Shown here in pieces: positions 34,273-45,700 of a stretch of 64,000 nucleotides of DNA. The stretch is from contig NC_134427.1 of assembly GCF_030867145.1 (NCBI RefSeq), positions 17,011,001-17,075,000 on the forward strand, read 5' to 3'. Source of the DNA: Opisthocomus hoazin (taxonomy: Eukaryota > Chordata > Aves > Opisthocomiformes > Opisthocomidae). How positions within the stretch are numbered: position 1 is the stretch's first letter; every line of letters starts with the position of its first letter. The translations under genes and the position numbers were made by a program. The notes under the pieces are model-generated. The model searched no databases. It saw only the letters and a list, made by a program, of their open reading frames with translations, and was not told where the DNA came from.

Positions 34273-34700
34273 GAGCCGCGGAGAAGTTGGCCCGGGCCGC
34301 GGCGGACCTCCGCCATGGCCTGGCCCCGCCTCCCGCCGCCGCCCCGGCCCGTGCGCATGCGCCGCGGCACCGCCCCGCCCCCTGGGAACTGTAGTCTCCG
34401 CCCGCCGCGGTGGCGCCGCGCGCGTTCCGTTGTCATGGAGCGGCGCGACAGGCCGTAAAGCGCGCGGCGCTTCCGGCTGGTGTGGAGGGGAGGGCCGGCA
34501 GCCTCGTGTGAGGGAGCGCGGAGGCCGTGGGTGCCCGCGCCGCCGCCCGCCGGCCCCACGCCCCCGCCCGCCTCGCCCGCCCGGCGCCCGCCGCCCCCAG
34601 GATGTTCAAGAAGTGAGTGGGGCCGCCGGGAGGGTGGGGGAGCGGGACGGTAGAGGCCCAGTCGGGCCCTGCTCGGTGGCTGGGGCAGCGCGGGGGCCTG
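34273..34700. promoter_or_regulatory. MCTS1: MCTS1 CpG-island promoter with ZNF143-like site
   Basis: GC-rich, CpG-dense segment immediately after the CR1 tail, holding the start codon exon of MCTS1. At 34382-34395 CTGGGAACTGTAGT is the reverse complement of ACTACAGTTCCCAG, the ZNF143/STAF-type motif common in housekeeping promoters. A GABP/ETS-like CTTCCGG lies near 34469. The transcription start is probably between about 34400 and 34500 (inference). Confidence 0.7.
34435..34458 (+). CDS. Short upstream ORF in the putative MCTS1 leader (7 codons plus stop)
   Basis: ATG GAG CGG CGC GAC AGG CCG TAA lies 144 nt before the MCTS1 start codon and encodes MERRDRP. The purine at +4 is favourable; the base at -3 is a T, so the context is only moderate. 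It is in the leader only if transcription starts upstream of 34435, which fits the ZNF143-like site at 34382 but is not proven. Confidence 0.4.
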   Translation: MERRDRP

Positions 34701-37700
34701 CGCTGTCCGGGCACGTGCTCGTTAAAGGGAAAATACTCCAAAATAACCAGAGTCGTTAAGCGGTGTGAGCTTTGGGGCAGCGCAAAGCGCGGTTCGTGCG
34801 TCTGTGGGGGAGCTGGAGGCTCCTGTGCATACATCTGAGTGGGGCCGTAGGGGTTGGTGGTGCCAGAGAAGCCTGCGAGTTGGGTGAGGTAACGCTGCCT
34901 GCCGGGGTGCGTCTGTGAGGCCAAAAAGGTGTTTTATGGGCGTACGTAAAGTTGGGGAACGAAGGCAGCGTGCTAGTGGGAGCCTCCCTGCCATCCCCCA
35001 GCCCAGTGTTCCCTGGGGGCAAGTTTAAGCCTCATGAAATCCTAGATTTGAAAGCTGGATGGAAGCGGTGCTGCTATTACAGAGAAGTTGTAAACGCTTC
35101 TGAAGAACGCTGCTGAGGTGCGGCATCTTTGGGGCAGTAGATTGTGCATTTCTGAAATACTTTCACTCACAGATTTGATGAAAAGGAGAATGTATCAAAC
35201 TGCATCCAGCTGAAGACTTCTGTTATTAAAGGTATTAAGAATCAGCTGATAGACCAGTTTCCTGTTATTGAACCATGGCTAAACCAAATAATGCCAAAGA
35301 AAGACCCAGTCAAAATAGTGAGATGGTAAGTTTCTTTTCTCTTGACCTTTGCTTCCAAGGTGATAGGATTGTTTCCTTTATATGTTCATTTTGTATAGTA
35401 GATGAACTTGGTGTTTTTACAAATAATACTCAGTGTTATGGCCAAAGCAGAAAGTTTGCATGTGCTCATCGTGCTCTTGTAGGCGTGCTAGTAGGATGTG
35501 GGAGGAAAACAAAAATGCTGCCTGCTAGTGAACATGCAGCATATTTGGAGGCTCTCTGGGGATCTGCCTGTTTTTGAAGGGAAGTGTTCAGATTTGTAGA
35601 TGTGGAAGCTCAAACTTTTTTGGATAGCTTCCAGTAGCATTTTTGTACTATTTTGGGACTTCCATATGTTATCTGGATTATTTTCTTTTTTTAAAAAGAT
35701 GGCAGTCTCTTTTTGTTGATTCATTCTCCTTGTCCAGTCTTTATACTGCATTTAAAAAACCCAAAGAAATGCAGTTTGTGAAGAGCTGGATGTTTGTCTG
35801 TAGTTTTATTTTTCTTTAAGGGGGAGGGAAGTGTGCAGGAGGCCAGTGTTTGAAAACAAGGTGTAAAAAAGATAGTATTTATAGTTTTAAGTTTTCTTGC
35901 TAATTGATTGCTCTAATTTTCAAATGCTGAGATAGACCAGGCTCTGTGAAGTGTTTCACTTAAACTATAAACAGGTAAAGTAACTAGTGGAATAATATAT
36001 TTTTTAATCTTGCAGTCATGAACATATAGAAATCCTCACTGTGAATGGGGAGTTGCTGTTCTTCAGGCAAAGAGAAGGGATTTTTTACCCGACACTAAGG
36101 TTGCTTCACAAATGTAAGTTTCCTGAGGACAGTAGTGGTGGGGAGAGAGTGGTGAGTGCGTGATTCTGCAGGACTTTTGTAGAATGGAATTAAAAAGAAC
36201 TTACTACTTACATGCATGTATATATCCCAGAATAGATCTTGAAGATGTAGTATACGTTCTCAACTATAACTTACTGCTTTGCTATTTCAGGGGCCTGTAT
36301 ATGGATTGCTTCCCCGCATACTTATTGTAATGCTGTATGTTAAGCAATCTGAGCTTTGATTTCTAAGAATTAAACTGTGCAAAATTCTGCAAAAATTCTT
36401 GACAGAGGTTTCACTAGGATAGAGATCTAAGTTTGCTGTTATTAGCCCCTATCTTTGTTCTTTCGTCTTCCTTTAAACCCTTTTTGCTTCCTTCCAAACC
36501 CTTGTAGGTTCTTACTAGAAGAATATTCTTTAATCATGAGTTTAATGACTTGTGCTTGTCTCCTGTAAGAATTTGTGCTGCATGCTTTTTACAATTTTAT
36601 CTCTTGCACTTGCTGTTCTCACTGTTCTACTTGATTGTGTTATTCTGATTTGGGTGAGTGTAAGTGTCTGTAAAAACGTTCTTCAATCAAATCTCAATGT
36701 CTGGAATACTTCAAGGTGCATGTGCTTGAAGAATGGCTTGGAAAGCTGACAGCCTTCATGAATTTTGTCCATCTTTGCCTTACATGAAACAGTTTAATGT
36801 TAACAGGAAAAAAGGCATGCACCTTGAAGTATTCCAAACATTGAGACATCCATGTCATTTGGGGGTTGTAAGACCTCTTGATATGTTGGCACGTGCGTGA
36901 TTGTTTTCACTAGAGGAACTTGTTAAAATTGGTACTTGGTGTATGAGTATGCAGGAGGCATAGGCCTAGTGTTGGATTACACTTCGGTTCTCGGGTAAAA
37001 GATGTGGTCTGGGATGACAGTGCTTGTGTCCTTTTGGGACAGTACAGCCCAGCAGGAGCTCTGGTAATTGTTTCTCAAACTTCCTACCCTCACAGCACAC
37101 TGTATATCATAATTGTCCCATCTAAACTGACTTGATAATGAGTTATTGATGTTTTCATCTTACTGTATTAATTATAATGCTGTATCTTTCCCCTCCTAGA
37201 CCCATTTATTCTACCACATCAGCAGGTTGATAAAGGCGCCATTAAATTTGTACTAAGTGGAGCTAATATAATGTGCCCCGGCCTGACGTCTCCTGGAGCA
37301 AAACTTTACCCTGCTGCCGTTGATACTGTTGTTGTATCCTTCTTTAACTATGAATTACTGCTTGCTGTGAGATGAGTTAAATTTCTGTTCTTGTGTTCTC
37401 AGCTGATCATAATCCAAATTACTTTAGATTTTAATGGTATTTCGTGGAATAACTAGTAATCTGAAAAGAGCTGCAGAGGTTCAGATGTTATTTGGCAAGG
37501 TTAAAATTGTTCTTAATTTGTTCTTTTTACTTACTGTGATGTTCCAAACCAAGTAACTATTCCTGCTGTGCTGTTGGGTGGGATGCTGTTCTATTAATCT
37601 ACTTGATAAGTGGAGCTCCTTTGTGATTTTATGCAGAACTGCAAAAATAGATGAGGTACAGCGTAATTTGTCCCCTGCCTCCTGAATCAGTCTTGTATCT

Positions 37701-40599
37701 CCTTCAGTTATGGAAGAATTTGCTCCTGTTCTTAGGGAATTTGGAAGGATGTTTAGGTTTGGCTTTGCTGTAGTCAGGACTTGCTAATTAGCTCATGTAA
37801 AGGGGGTAAATTATGCTAATTCACTCCTGCTTATTGTATTACTGAGAAAGGAATCCTGAGCAAATACAGCATTAATAATACCAAGCTGTGCTGCTTTTGT
37901 TAGTTAGAATGCTATGGGAGAAGATCAGCAGTTAGCATCACATGTTGCTAAGCTTTGAAAAGGACAGGTCTGATTTCAGTACTTGTTTTTTTTTAGATTT
38001 GTCTCAGTTCTTCTGTACCTTGGAATCTAAAATGGCCCCACATACAGTTGCAGTTTTCTTACAGAAAGGGTAAGACTATGGTCTTTCAGTGTTAGGCACA
38101 AAGGAAGAAATGGAGTGTAGTGCTGGGAGATCGTTTTCTGTAATTGCTGTTTAAAGTTCATAAATACATGCTTTGTTCTACACACTGTGATTCAGTTGTT
38201 AAATGGAGCGCATTATTTTGCTCATCTTTTAAGAGCTAGAGCTCTAGAATTACTAAAAGGGTGAAAGTTCAACATGGAATTTTGAAACTTTTTGGAAAGT
38301 GGTTTCCTCATATTACTTTTACTTTTCTGAAATAGTTTTTGTTTAAAAAAAAAAAAAATCTGTTTTCCTTAGTGGTAATTTGTAGGCAATAATGGCAGAG
38401 GGAAAACAACATGCATTATGTGTGGGAGTAATGAAGATGTCAGCTGAGGACATGTAAGTGTTCTAAACAGTGAAATATAACCTGTCCCACGTCATTATTC
38501 CTGTGTTAGTTCGGAATATAAGCACCACCGTCAAGGTTACTGCATCACTGTTGCAGCATATGTCATTGAAGTACAGAATATTTTAAGACTTTGTTTTGTT
38601 GATTAATATTCAGGGAAAGAAGAGGAGGCAGGGAATATCTTCCCTACTTATTTGTTTACCAAATGGAATGAAAATAGTTCATTCATGTGAATATGGATTT
38701 TAAGGTGCACAGTATTAGTACTACCTCTGTTAGTATGTCTTGCTTTCTGATAATACTTTCTCAAAGATCTTGCTGAACAAAGAAGTACCTGTATAGAGTA
38801 CTTATTACCTGTGCTGGGCAAGACATATAATCTGGATTTGAAGGGGTTGAAAATGTTGAAGGGATTTTTGTCTGCAGGGACAGCAGAGACTGAAGTCCTG
38901 CTAATATTTGGTTGACCAGCTGGGCTTTCCTCTGTGGCCTCCTCTTTTTCTTTACCTCGTACTCACATGCAGCATTCCTGCCTGATGTGCTTGCTGGCTT
39001 AGCTAAGCTTCTTGTGAAATGTGGAGGTCTGTTCAGGGGATAAACATTGACTAAAAACTATTTGAAAAGGAGAAGAGAAAATGGACGTGGATGTTAGCTG
39101 TTTTTAGCATTCGGATAGTGCCAAATTATAAGGAGCTAAACCACTTTTCATTTTGAGTTCTGTGACGCCTTGCAGCAGGATGTAAGATGCACCCAGCAGA
39201 ACAAGTCACTCTTTCTTGCGGGGATAATTCTCAGCAGGACCATCTGCTGTACTGGGTCGCTCTGCAGTACTAAGTGGTACTGGTGGCACAAGGGGGAGAG
39301 GTGGGAATGTGTTGCAGAGGACAGGGATAGAGTGGGACTGCAGCGACCTGGATTTGGACATGCTGCAGCTGTTGGGGCACTATGTTCCTCAGGATTCTTC
39401 ATAGCGCCTTCAAAAGACTGAAAGAGTAGGTGGAAAGAATAGCTGCTATTGTCCCAGTCCTACATCTGCAGTGATCTGCTGTGATCGCTGCAAACCAAGG
39501 TTATCTGTATTCCCAACCCTAACTTCGGACTCAGCAGCCTTGCAGCTGAATACCTTGTTCCTGGGAGAAGCAACATGAACTGGAGAGGAAAATGAAATTA
39601 TACTGATCTATGCAGCCTGTTAGCACGCTTTTTTGTGTGCTTTGTTTAAAACAGAAAATTGTGAAACAATATGGTTTGAGTCGTTCGGTGTGATTATGAT
39701 ACAAGATGTGTTAATGGCGTTACAGAGCAGTATTTTACTTCCTGATTACTTTTCAACAAGTTGTGTAAGTAATGGAACACTTAGTGTAAATGCAGTAAAT
39801 TATATTCTCCAGCGGAATGAAATTTGTTCTCAGTCCTAGAATGATGAGATTTGTCTTGTTTGTTATGAAACTAGATTTTTCCATGGAATAATACACTGGA
39901 AAAAAGATGAACACAAATCCAATGCAGATGCACAAAATAACCATTTTTAAAGATGACATGACTCAAAAGATACAGAAGGATAGTAAGTCTGTAACATGCT
40001 GCAAGTCCTTGGCACATAAATTTTGCATTTGTAATTCTTTAGTGAGTGGGTAGATGTCTCACTACTAGCAGCGAAGCAGCTCACCTGCATTCAGTTGTCA
40101 CCCTTGGACCCAGAACGTGTCAAATGCTACATTCCAGCCATGTCGCCTGCACTAGGAGGGGGAGAGTCACTTATAACTGCTGTGCTACTTTGATAGAGCA
40201 GTGCTAAACTTAAGAAAAGCAGCAGAAGTGTTGTCTGAAGAACTGCCTCCCACAATGAAGTCGTTCACAATATTGTGGAAGGTTGTTGACAAAATGTGGA
40301 AGGCAAATAACATAATCTTATCAGGCAGCAAGGTGGGTACATGTAACAACAAATACTGTTTCTTGTCCACCTGCTGTTGAAGATTATGACTTTGTCGATG
40401 ATAGCTTCTCCCCTTTCAGTTGACAGATGTTGCATTTTCTACTTTAAATATTGTATTTTGTACTGCTCTAATATTTAACCGAGCTAATACTCCTGTACCT
40501 TTTGCCTCCTTCTACAGTGAGAAGGTCAACAAAGGGATTGGTATCGAAAATATCCACTATTTAAATGATGGCCTTTGGCATATGAAGACATACAAGTGA
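34602..40599 (+). CDS. MCTS1: MCTS1 re-initiation and release factor (6 coding exons)
   Basis: Malignant T-cell-amplified sequence 1. It pairs with DENR on the 40S subunit to remove deacylated tRNA and promote reinitiation after short uORFs. Coding exons: 34602-34612, 35173-35325, 36016-36113, 37200-37333, 38386-38453, 40518-40599. They sum to 546 nt, giving 181 aa, the length of the human protein. The start MFKK is split between exons 1 and 2, and the end reads [12 protein letters not shown] then TGA. The N-terminal half is the MCT1-specific domain and about residues 92-171 form the PUA RNA-binding domain (segments [18 protein letters not shown] and [11 protein letters not shown] are visible). 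All junctions keep frame. Intron 4 (37334-38385) has a U12-type donor. The gene is divergent from CUL4B and convergent with C1GALT1C1. Confidence 0.98.
36692..36846. repeat. Near-perfect inverted repeat in MCTS1 intron 3
   Basis: The left arm (36692-36725) and right arm (36815-36846) are reverse complements over about 32 bp with one or two mismatches. They share the core CTTCAAGGTGCATG and its complement. The arms are separated by about 90 bp of unrelated sequence and similarity stops sharply at both ends. Confidence 0.85.
37334..38385 (+). other. MCTS1: MCTS1 intron 4, apparent U12-type GT-AG intron
   Basis: Exon 4 ends at GTT GTT and the intron opens GTATCCTTC, matching the GT-class U12 donor consensus (RTATCCTT). 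The next exon opens GCA ATA ATG (AIM), keeping frame. A TTCCTTAGT element (38365-38373) closely resembles the U12 branch-site consensus, with its A at 38371, 14 nt before the terminal AG at 38384-38385. The usual pyrimidine tract is missing. Confidence 0.8.
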
Positions 40600-40717
40600 A
40601 ACAAAAGGAACTGTGTTACTCCAAAGGAATGCACTTAGATTAAATGTGGACTGCTTTGTAATTCCTTGTTTTTAATGTGACTGAATGTACAAATTATTTT
40701 GTTCTGTGGCTATGCTA

Positions 40718-40723
40718 AATAAA
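40718..40723 (+). terminator. MCTS1: MCTS1 poly(A) signal
   Basis: Canonical AATAAA about 120 nt after the MCTS1 stop codon, followed by T-rich sequence from about 40760. It gives a compact 3' UTR of about 140 nt. It is the only AATAAA near the expected position. Confidence 0.8.
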
Positions 40724-40744
40724 TCAAGTGAATGCGAAAGTACT

Positions 40745-43490
40745 GTTAGGCTACAATAGTTTTCTAGATTTCTTTTTATTACAGTTCTTTTGTTTTGTCT
40801 TAAACCCAAGTCTTCAGTAACTGAAGATGTCTGGAAAGATCCTGCATGGACCGAGAGTAGACTATTTCAAACAAAAAGGAGGAAAAAGCCAAGAAATGTT
40901 TACATTTTTATGCTCTTCTAGAAGAGTAATATAAAGTGTATGTGAAAGATAATTAATACGGTTTATAAAACTGCTGACACATTTCAGATTTTTTTCTTCT
41001 GATTAACATCTTGTTAGTCTACCCCTTTCTTGAATGTGGAGAAACCAGTTTTTTTGACATTTATTTTTTAACTTAATTTATTAACAGCATTAACTTCAGT
41101 ATTTTACTTAAGGATTTTCTCTTTTTAATATGCATTTATCTGTACAGGATTTATGAACTTACCTGGTATGTGGACTAGAAATTCCTTTATGCTAGTTCAT
41201 ACCCGAAGGATATATGTATGTTCAAATTTCTACCTGCCAACACTGTTTGATATCACTCTCCTTACAATGGAGTTTATAGTAATGGTGGGCACACTCCAAA
41301 TGGAGTGTGTGCTAACTTGGTGCCTGATGCTCTACTCCCTGTTTGCCTTCGTATTTTAGGAGCAGAAACAAAGTCACTGTTTAACAAGGCATGATAGCAA
41401 AACATGGTTATCAGTATAGCCAGGAGCAGCTTCTTCAGGTGGAACTTCCAAAGAGGTCTCAGCTGGCGCACGCTGCCATGTGTATGTACATCTACGGAAC
41501 GGGTTAAAGAGCACTCTGTCTGGAGAATCCAGCTCTGTCAGTGACCACATACCCAAAGCTATGCCAATGGAAAACAGCCTGTGCCATGGAATCATTTAAT
41601 AAACTAAGGAAGCTTAAAGGTCTACCACTCATAACTCTGTGTCTCTGGAAGTATTTATTAATATTTCAGGTCTCGGTTCTAACACTTGTATTTTATAATG
41701 GCAGAATGTAGTTTTGTATGCAAGTGCCTTGTCTTGGTGCTGCTCCCACTTGGGGACCTTTACAGAAGACAGTAGTGGCAGAGGGGTTGATCCGATTCTA
41801 AAGTCAAATTAAGACATGGGGGATGGAATGTATTACCCAATATGTGCTACTTTTAAATATCTCCTGTAAAATTGTTTACAAGATTGTACTTTTGAGAATG
41901 ACAGAGTAAATCTATTAATGTAGGAAGACAAAAACTAATTATTACAGCAGTGTAAAAGTTTGGTCAAACCTCAGACCTTCCCTTCAGCATGCTAATGGAT
42001 ATTTTCATGCATCTTAAAGGCTCTGCTATAAATGTACTCACTTCTTGTTAGTGCTACGGGGAATCAGTTTGTGCTTCAGTGGTTCTCTTTTGCATAAAAC
42101 TAGCTAGTCTTGAGCCCTGTGACTTGCTTCCCCCTTCCATCTTGTCTCCTCCTATTGTGAACCTCTCAAATCTGTGATAAATGAGATTTATTCTGGTTTG
42201 AATCATTAACTCCCATTCTTTTTCCTTGACTTGCCCTGTGGCTGCTGTTGTTGCAGTGGGATCAGAACTGCCTCAAATATCAGAAACACCACTGACATCA
42301 AAATTCTACTTTGTCTAGCTTTGTCAGAGTTATTCCCAACTGTGGATCTAACCTTTTAAAAGTGATTTCTGTAAGACACAAGTTAAATCATGCTTAATTT
42401 GTATACAAATTTAGCAAAATGTTGTCAAAAATACTAACTTAGGTTTTATCTCAGTTTTGGCAGCAAAAAACACGTACATGTTTGTCTTGCTGTGTCAGCT
42501 GAGCTCTGACAGAGCAGGAGAAAGTGCAAAACAGGAGACAAGGTACCCCTTCTGAAACAGCTGAGCTCTGGTAGCTGGCTTGGGGGTTTGAGCAGCGGGC
42601 TTACCATTCTTGTCAAAAGCAAAGGACCTGATGTTTAAAACAAAGAGGATGTGGATATTCTCACCAGCTCTGAAGCAGCAGTTTCACTTCCCCACCTGCC
42701 CCCTGGCAGCTTGGGATAGGATGAGCTGTTACAAACTGTCTGTTAAAGAAAGGTGAGAGAATGTGTTATCTTCTCTGGTCTTTGGTGGGTGTTGCAGTGC
42801 AAGCAAAGCCTGTGCTGGTCCTCGATGTAGCAGACAGACGTAGTTACCTTCCTTAAGTCTTAGAACATCCAGGTTGGTGAATTCGAAATGGAGTAAACCA
42901 AAGTGCTGTTTATTCCTGTTCCTGCTTGCTGTGACTGGAAGGCAGCATGACCTGGTAACTTGTATAAAACTGAGTTCAAGAGCACTCAATTGTAAAACAA
43001 CCACCCAACCCCAAAAAACCAACCATAAAACCAAAACCCACCCCACAACACCCCCCCAACAAGTAGTAGAGAGTACCACAGATTGCCTTGTTGTGCATGT
43101 AACCTGTTTTGCATAACGCTCAAAGAAGGGTTGGGAGTGCAAGCATCTCTTGGTGTTAGAAATACCTGTAAATATAACTGCAGGACATTTGGATTGACAG
43201 TTAACGAAATTCTTCCTTGTAAACACTATTAGCACTGAGCAATTACAGGCTACCTGACCATGGTAATACCTACTCAAATATAGTTATCTCCTCCTTTTGT
43301 CTGCTTAAAAGCAGCAGTCCAAAGGTCACTCGATATTACTCTGCTGCAACTTCCTAACAGCTCTCTTTTGTCTGCTTGCTTCCTGCTCATTCCTCGCTCG
43401 GTGAGCAGGCTCTACATAAAGCGATAGGTGCTGCAGAGCTCAAGCTATTGCATAGTTTAGTGCAAGGGACATAACTTGAAGTTAGTGTTT
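40745..43490. other. Intergenic spacer between convergent MCTS1 and C1GALT1C1
   Basis: About 2.7 kb with no supportable gene. It holds a small hairpin (gcacactcca-aa-tggagtgtgtgc, 41289-41312) and a low-complexity C/A-rich tract (about 42995-43060) that keeps short frames open. Confidence 0.7.
42995..43062. repeat. C/A-rich low-complexity tract
   Basis: Sequence made almost only of C and A on the plus strand (runs such as ccacccaacccc, aaaaccaaaaccc and accccccc). Its G/T complement supports part of an open frame on the minus strand, which explains that frame without a gene. Confidence 0.75.
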
Positions 43491-43511
43491 GAGACTGAAT
43501 CTGTAGTCGGA

Positions 43512-43517
43512 TTTATT
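43512..43517 (-). terminator. C1GALT1C1: C1GALT1C1 poly(A) signal
   Basis: AATAAA on the minus strand about 415 nt after the stop codon (TGA at 43931-43933). The 3' UTR between contains TGTAAATA (43647-43640), which fits a Pumilio-binding element. Confidence 0.6.
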
Positions 43518-43930
43518 GGTACATCTTAGAAAGATATAAAGACATTCTAGAAATGCCTGGAGGAATTGAAAGAATCAAAGTCTTGCAAAAATATATTTGT
43601 AACAGTAGACTAAAGTTCATTTGAGTTTTCATTAATAAATATTTACATGTACAAACTCCCCATATAAACTTAATTTTCTTTTATCATAAACTGTAACAAC
43701 TTCGTCATTTCATTCCAGCACTGTCAAAAGCCAGAAGCATTTCTGTATAAAAGATTTAGAAAAGAGTTCTCCTTCCATTTTTAAAATTAAGAGCTTTACC
43801 AAACCTCAATGTGCAAAAAAAAACCACCTGTACACCAGTACCGCCAGATACAAAACCCGACTCCTGTCAGTAGAAATGCATGTCATGAGAAGAGCTGACC
43901 CCACGGTTGCAGGCTTTCTCTGAGGAGACC

Positions 43931-44887
43931 TCAGTCGTTGTCCGAGCCTGGAGGCGGAAGGAAGACCAGGGCGTCGTCGTACGTGTGGCCGTAGGGTCTC
44001 AGCCGGTAGACGCCGTACATCATCACGTGCATGTGGTTTGGGGCCAGTCCGCTGAACGTGATGGCCATGTCGGAGCAGCAGCCGTCCACCACCTGCTGAG
44101 GGTGAGTAGACATCGCTTCCTTAATGAGAGCACCGACCGATTTAGTGTTAAAGACGTCTTTTCCTTCCGAATCCTCCGCGTTTTCAGCAAACACGCCGGT
44201 GTACTTCAGGCAGATTGCTAGCTGTTTATCCTCAGCGAGTTTCCAAATCATACCTCCCTGCTCCGGACACTTGTCAGGGTCTTCAAGAACACGGGAGAGT
44301 CGTCTTAGCGATTCAATGCTTAAGACGATTCCTCCCTCGCCATCTACATACTCAAGGTCACCAGATTTCACAGTGTGGCCTATATAAAAAGGCTGTGCGG
44401 GGTCTTTTTTCAGTAAGAAATACTTGAGATTTTCAACAATAGCAAACGTTGTTGGATATGCAAGGAAGAACCAGTTGAATTCATCTTTATAGCGTTCATA
44501 CGTTATCTTGTAAGCTTTTCTCATCATTGACCACATATCATTTGTGTTGAGGGCTACAGAATGAAAGGCTTTGATGTTCTCGGAGCTGTAGAATTCCGCC
44601 TTGTCGCAGTGCTTGCTCCACGTCTCTTTCACGGCAGCCCAGTGCCCCAGATCTTTCGGTTTCACAAGGATGATACAATAAACGCGGATACTTCTACTAA
44701 GCTCCATGCGTTCGGCTTCCGAGAGGTTTAAGACGTCTTCTTTGTTGGGCGCCTGGAGGTGGTGGTGCTCGTGGTGATGTCCCTTAGTGCCCAGCCCCAC
44801 CTTGATGTGTCCCAGGAGCGTGACCACCATGCAGAAGGCTCCCCCCAGCACCAGGCCCTTCACGAAGGAGCTGCTTTCGGACATCAT
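43931..44887 (-). CDS. C1GALT1C1: C1GALT1-specific chaperone 1 (COSMC)
   Basis: ER-resident type II membrane chaperone required for folding of C1GALT1 (T-synthase), the enzyme that makes core-1 O-glycans. It is a single uninterrupted coding exon of 318 codons, the same length as human COSMC. The N-terminus has a short cytosolic tail, then a membrane anchor at about residues 9-28 ([17 protein letters not shown]), then the luminal beta-3-galactosyltransferase-like domain. Family segments include the [15 protein letters not shown] block, [53 protein letters not shown] and the C-terminus [14 protein letters not shown]. The DxD metal site of active glycosyltransferases is not evident, as expected for COSMC. 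The tandem ATG ATG at 44887-44882 allows either start; the first gives the family length. An acceptor (CTCTGCAG) lies 5 nt before it. Confidence 0.98.
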   Translation of the reverse strand: MMSESSSFVKGLVLGGAFCMVVTLLGHIKVGLGTKGHHHEHHHLQAPNKEDVLNLSEAERMELSRSIRVYCIILVKPKDLGHWAAVKETWSKHCDKAEFYSSENIKAFHSVALNTNDMWSMMRKAYKITYERYKDEFNWFFLAYPTTFAIVENLKYFLLKKDPAQPFYIGHTVKSGDLEYVDGEGGIVLSIESLRRLSRVLEDPDKCPEQGGMIWKLAEDKQLAICLKYTGVFAENAEDSEGKDVFNTKSVGALIKEAMSTHPQQVVDGCCSDMAITFSGLAPNHMHVMMYGVYRLRPYGHTYDDALVFLPPPGSDND

Positions 44888-44999
44888 TCTTCCTGCAGAG
44901 GAGACGTGCCGGAAGAACCTACAGGAATAAGTTTACTGCCGCAGAGTCCGGCTAGTTTTAACACATCCCTCGATTTCAGAGCCCAGCTGCGGTTCCCGT

Positions 45000-45700
45000 A
45001 CCTACAAACCGAGGCAGCGCTGCCGGGAGACCCGTTCCCAGTCAGGGCTCCTGGTACCGCCACTCGTAAGACGGACCCCCGCGGGAGGGGTCTCCCACCC
45101 CGGACGGCTCCACCGCCGGGACGGCCGGCCTCGCCGCCGCCCTGCAGCCTCCCCGCCCGCCCCGAGCACCGAGACCCGCGGCGCTTCCCCGCGGGAGCCC
45201 TCCCGGAGGCCGGGCCCCGGCGCTCCCGCTCCCCGCCGCGACCCCCGCTAAGGCGGCGCGGCCCGCCGCAGTCCGCCGAGACACCCGGCGCGCCGGGGGA
45301 GCCTTACAGCGGCCGGGGTCGTGAGGCGGAGCGCGGCAGGGCCCGCTCCCGACTCCCTCTTCCCCCGCGCGGCCCCGGTGACGGCGCCCGCCCGCCGCTT
45401 ACCGGTCCCAGGACCCCCGCGCCCCGCCCCTTCCTCTGCCACCGCCGGAAGCGCTGTGCGCGCGAGCGGCTCTTCTAGGCACCGCCTGCTCGCTGGCGCG
45501 GAGGCGCCTCCTGCCGGCGCGGAGGCGCCACCTCACGGGCTGATCTCTGCGGCCTCGCCCCGGGAGCGGCGCCGCCATCTTGGGCGGAGGCGCCGGGCGC
45601 TCCTTCTCCCCGCGGGGCCTCGGCGAAGGGAAGGCAGAGCCGGCCTCAGAGCGCGTCCTGGCGCTGGCCTGATGCTGCTGCTGCCCCTTGGGTTTGCCGC
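45000..45700. promoter_or_regulatory. C1GALT1C1: CpG island of C1GALT1C1
   Basis: About 700 bp of very GC-rich, CpG-dense DNA covering intron 1 and the first exon of C1GALT1C1. Composition returns to AT-rich on both sides. The open frames seen here on both strands result from the base composition. Confidence 0.75.
45403..45600 (-). other. C1GALT1C1: C1GALT1C1 5' non-coding exon and CpG-island promoter
   Basis: On the minus strand a good donor (GACCG|GTAAGC, exon edge at 45403) lies in CpG-rich sequence. It can join the acceptor at 44893, 5 nt before the coding ATG. A YY1-type AAGATGGCGGC (45581-45571, minus strand) is oriented with the gene and typically sits just inside the transcript, so transcription probably starts near 45580-45620. 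A CCGGAAGCG ETS-like site lies near 45446. The upstream limit is an estimate. Confidence 0.6.

Noticed and set aside
33831-34559. 242-codon minus-strand open frame before MCTS1
   Set aside because: It is antisense to the CR1 tail and the MCTS1 CpG island.
43907-44427. Plus-strand open frames opposite C1GALT1C1
   Set aside because: They are antisense shadows of the conserved COSMC coding exon.
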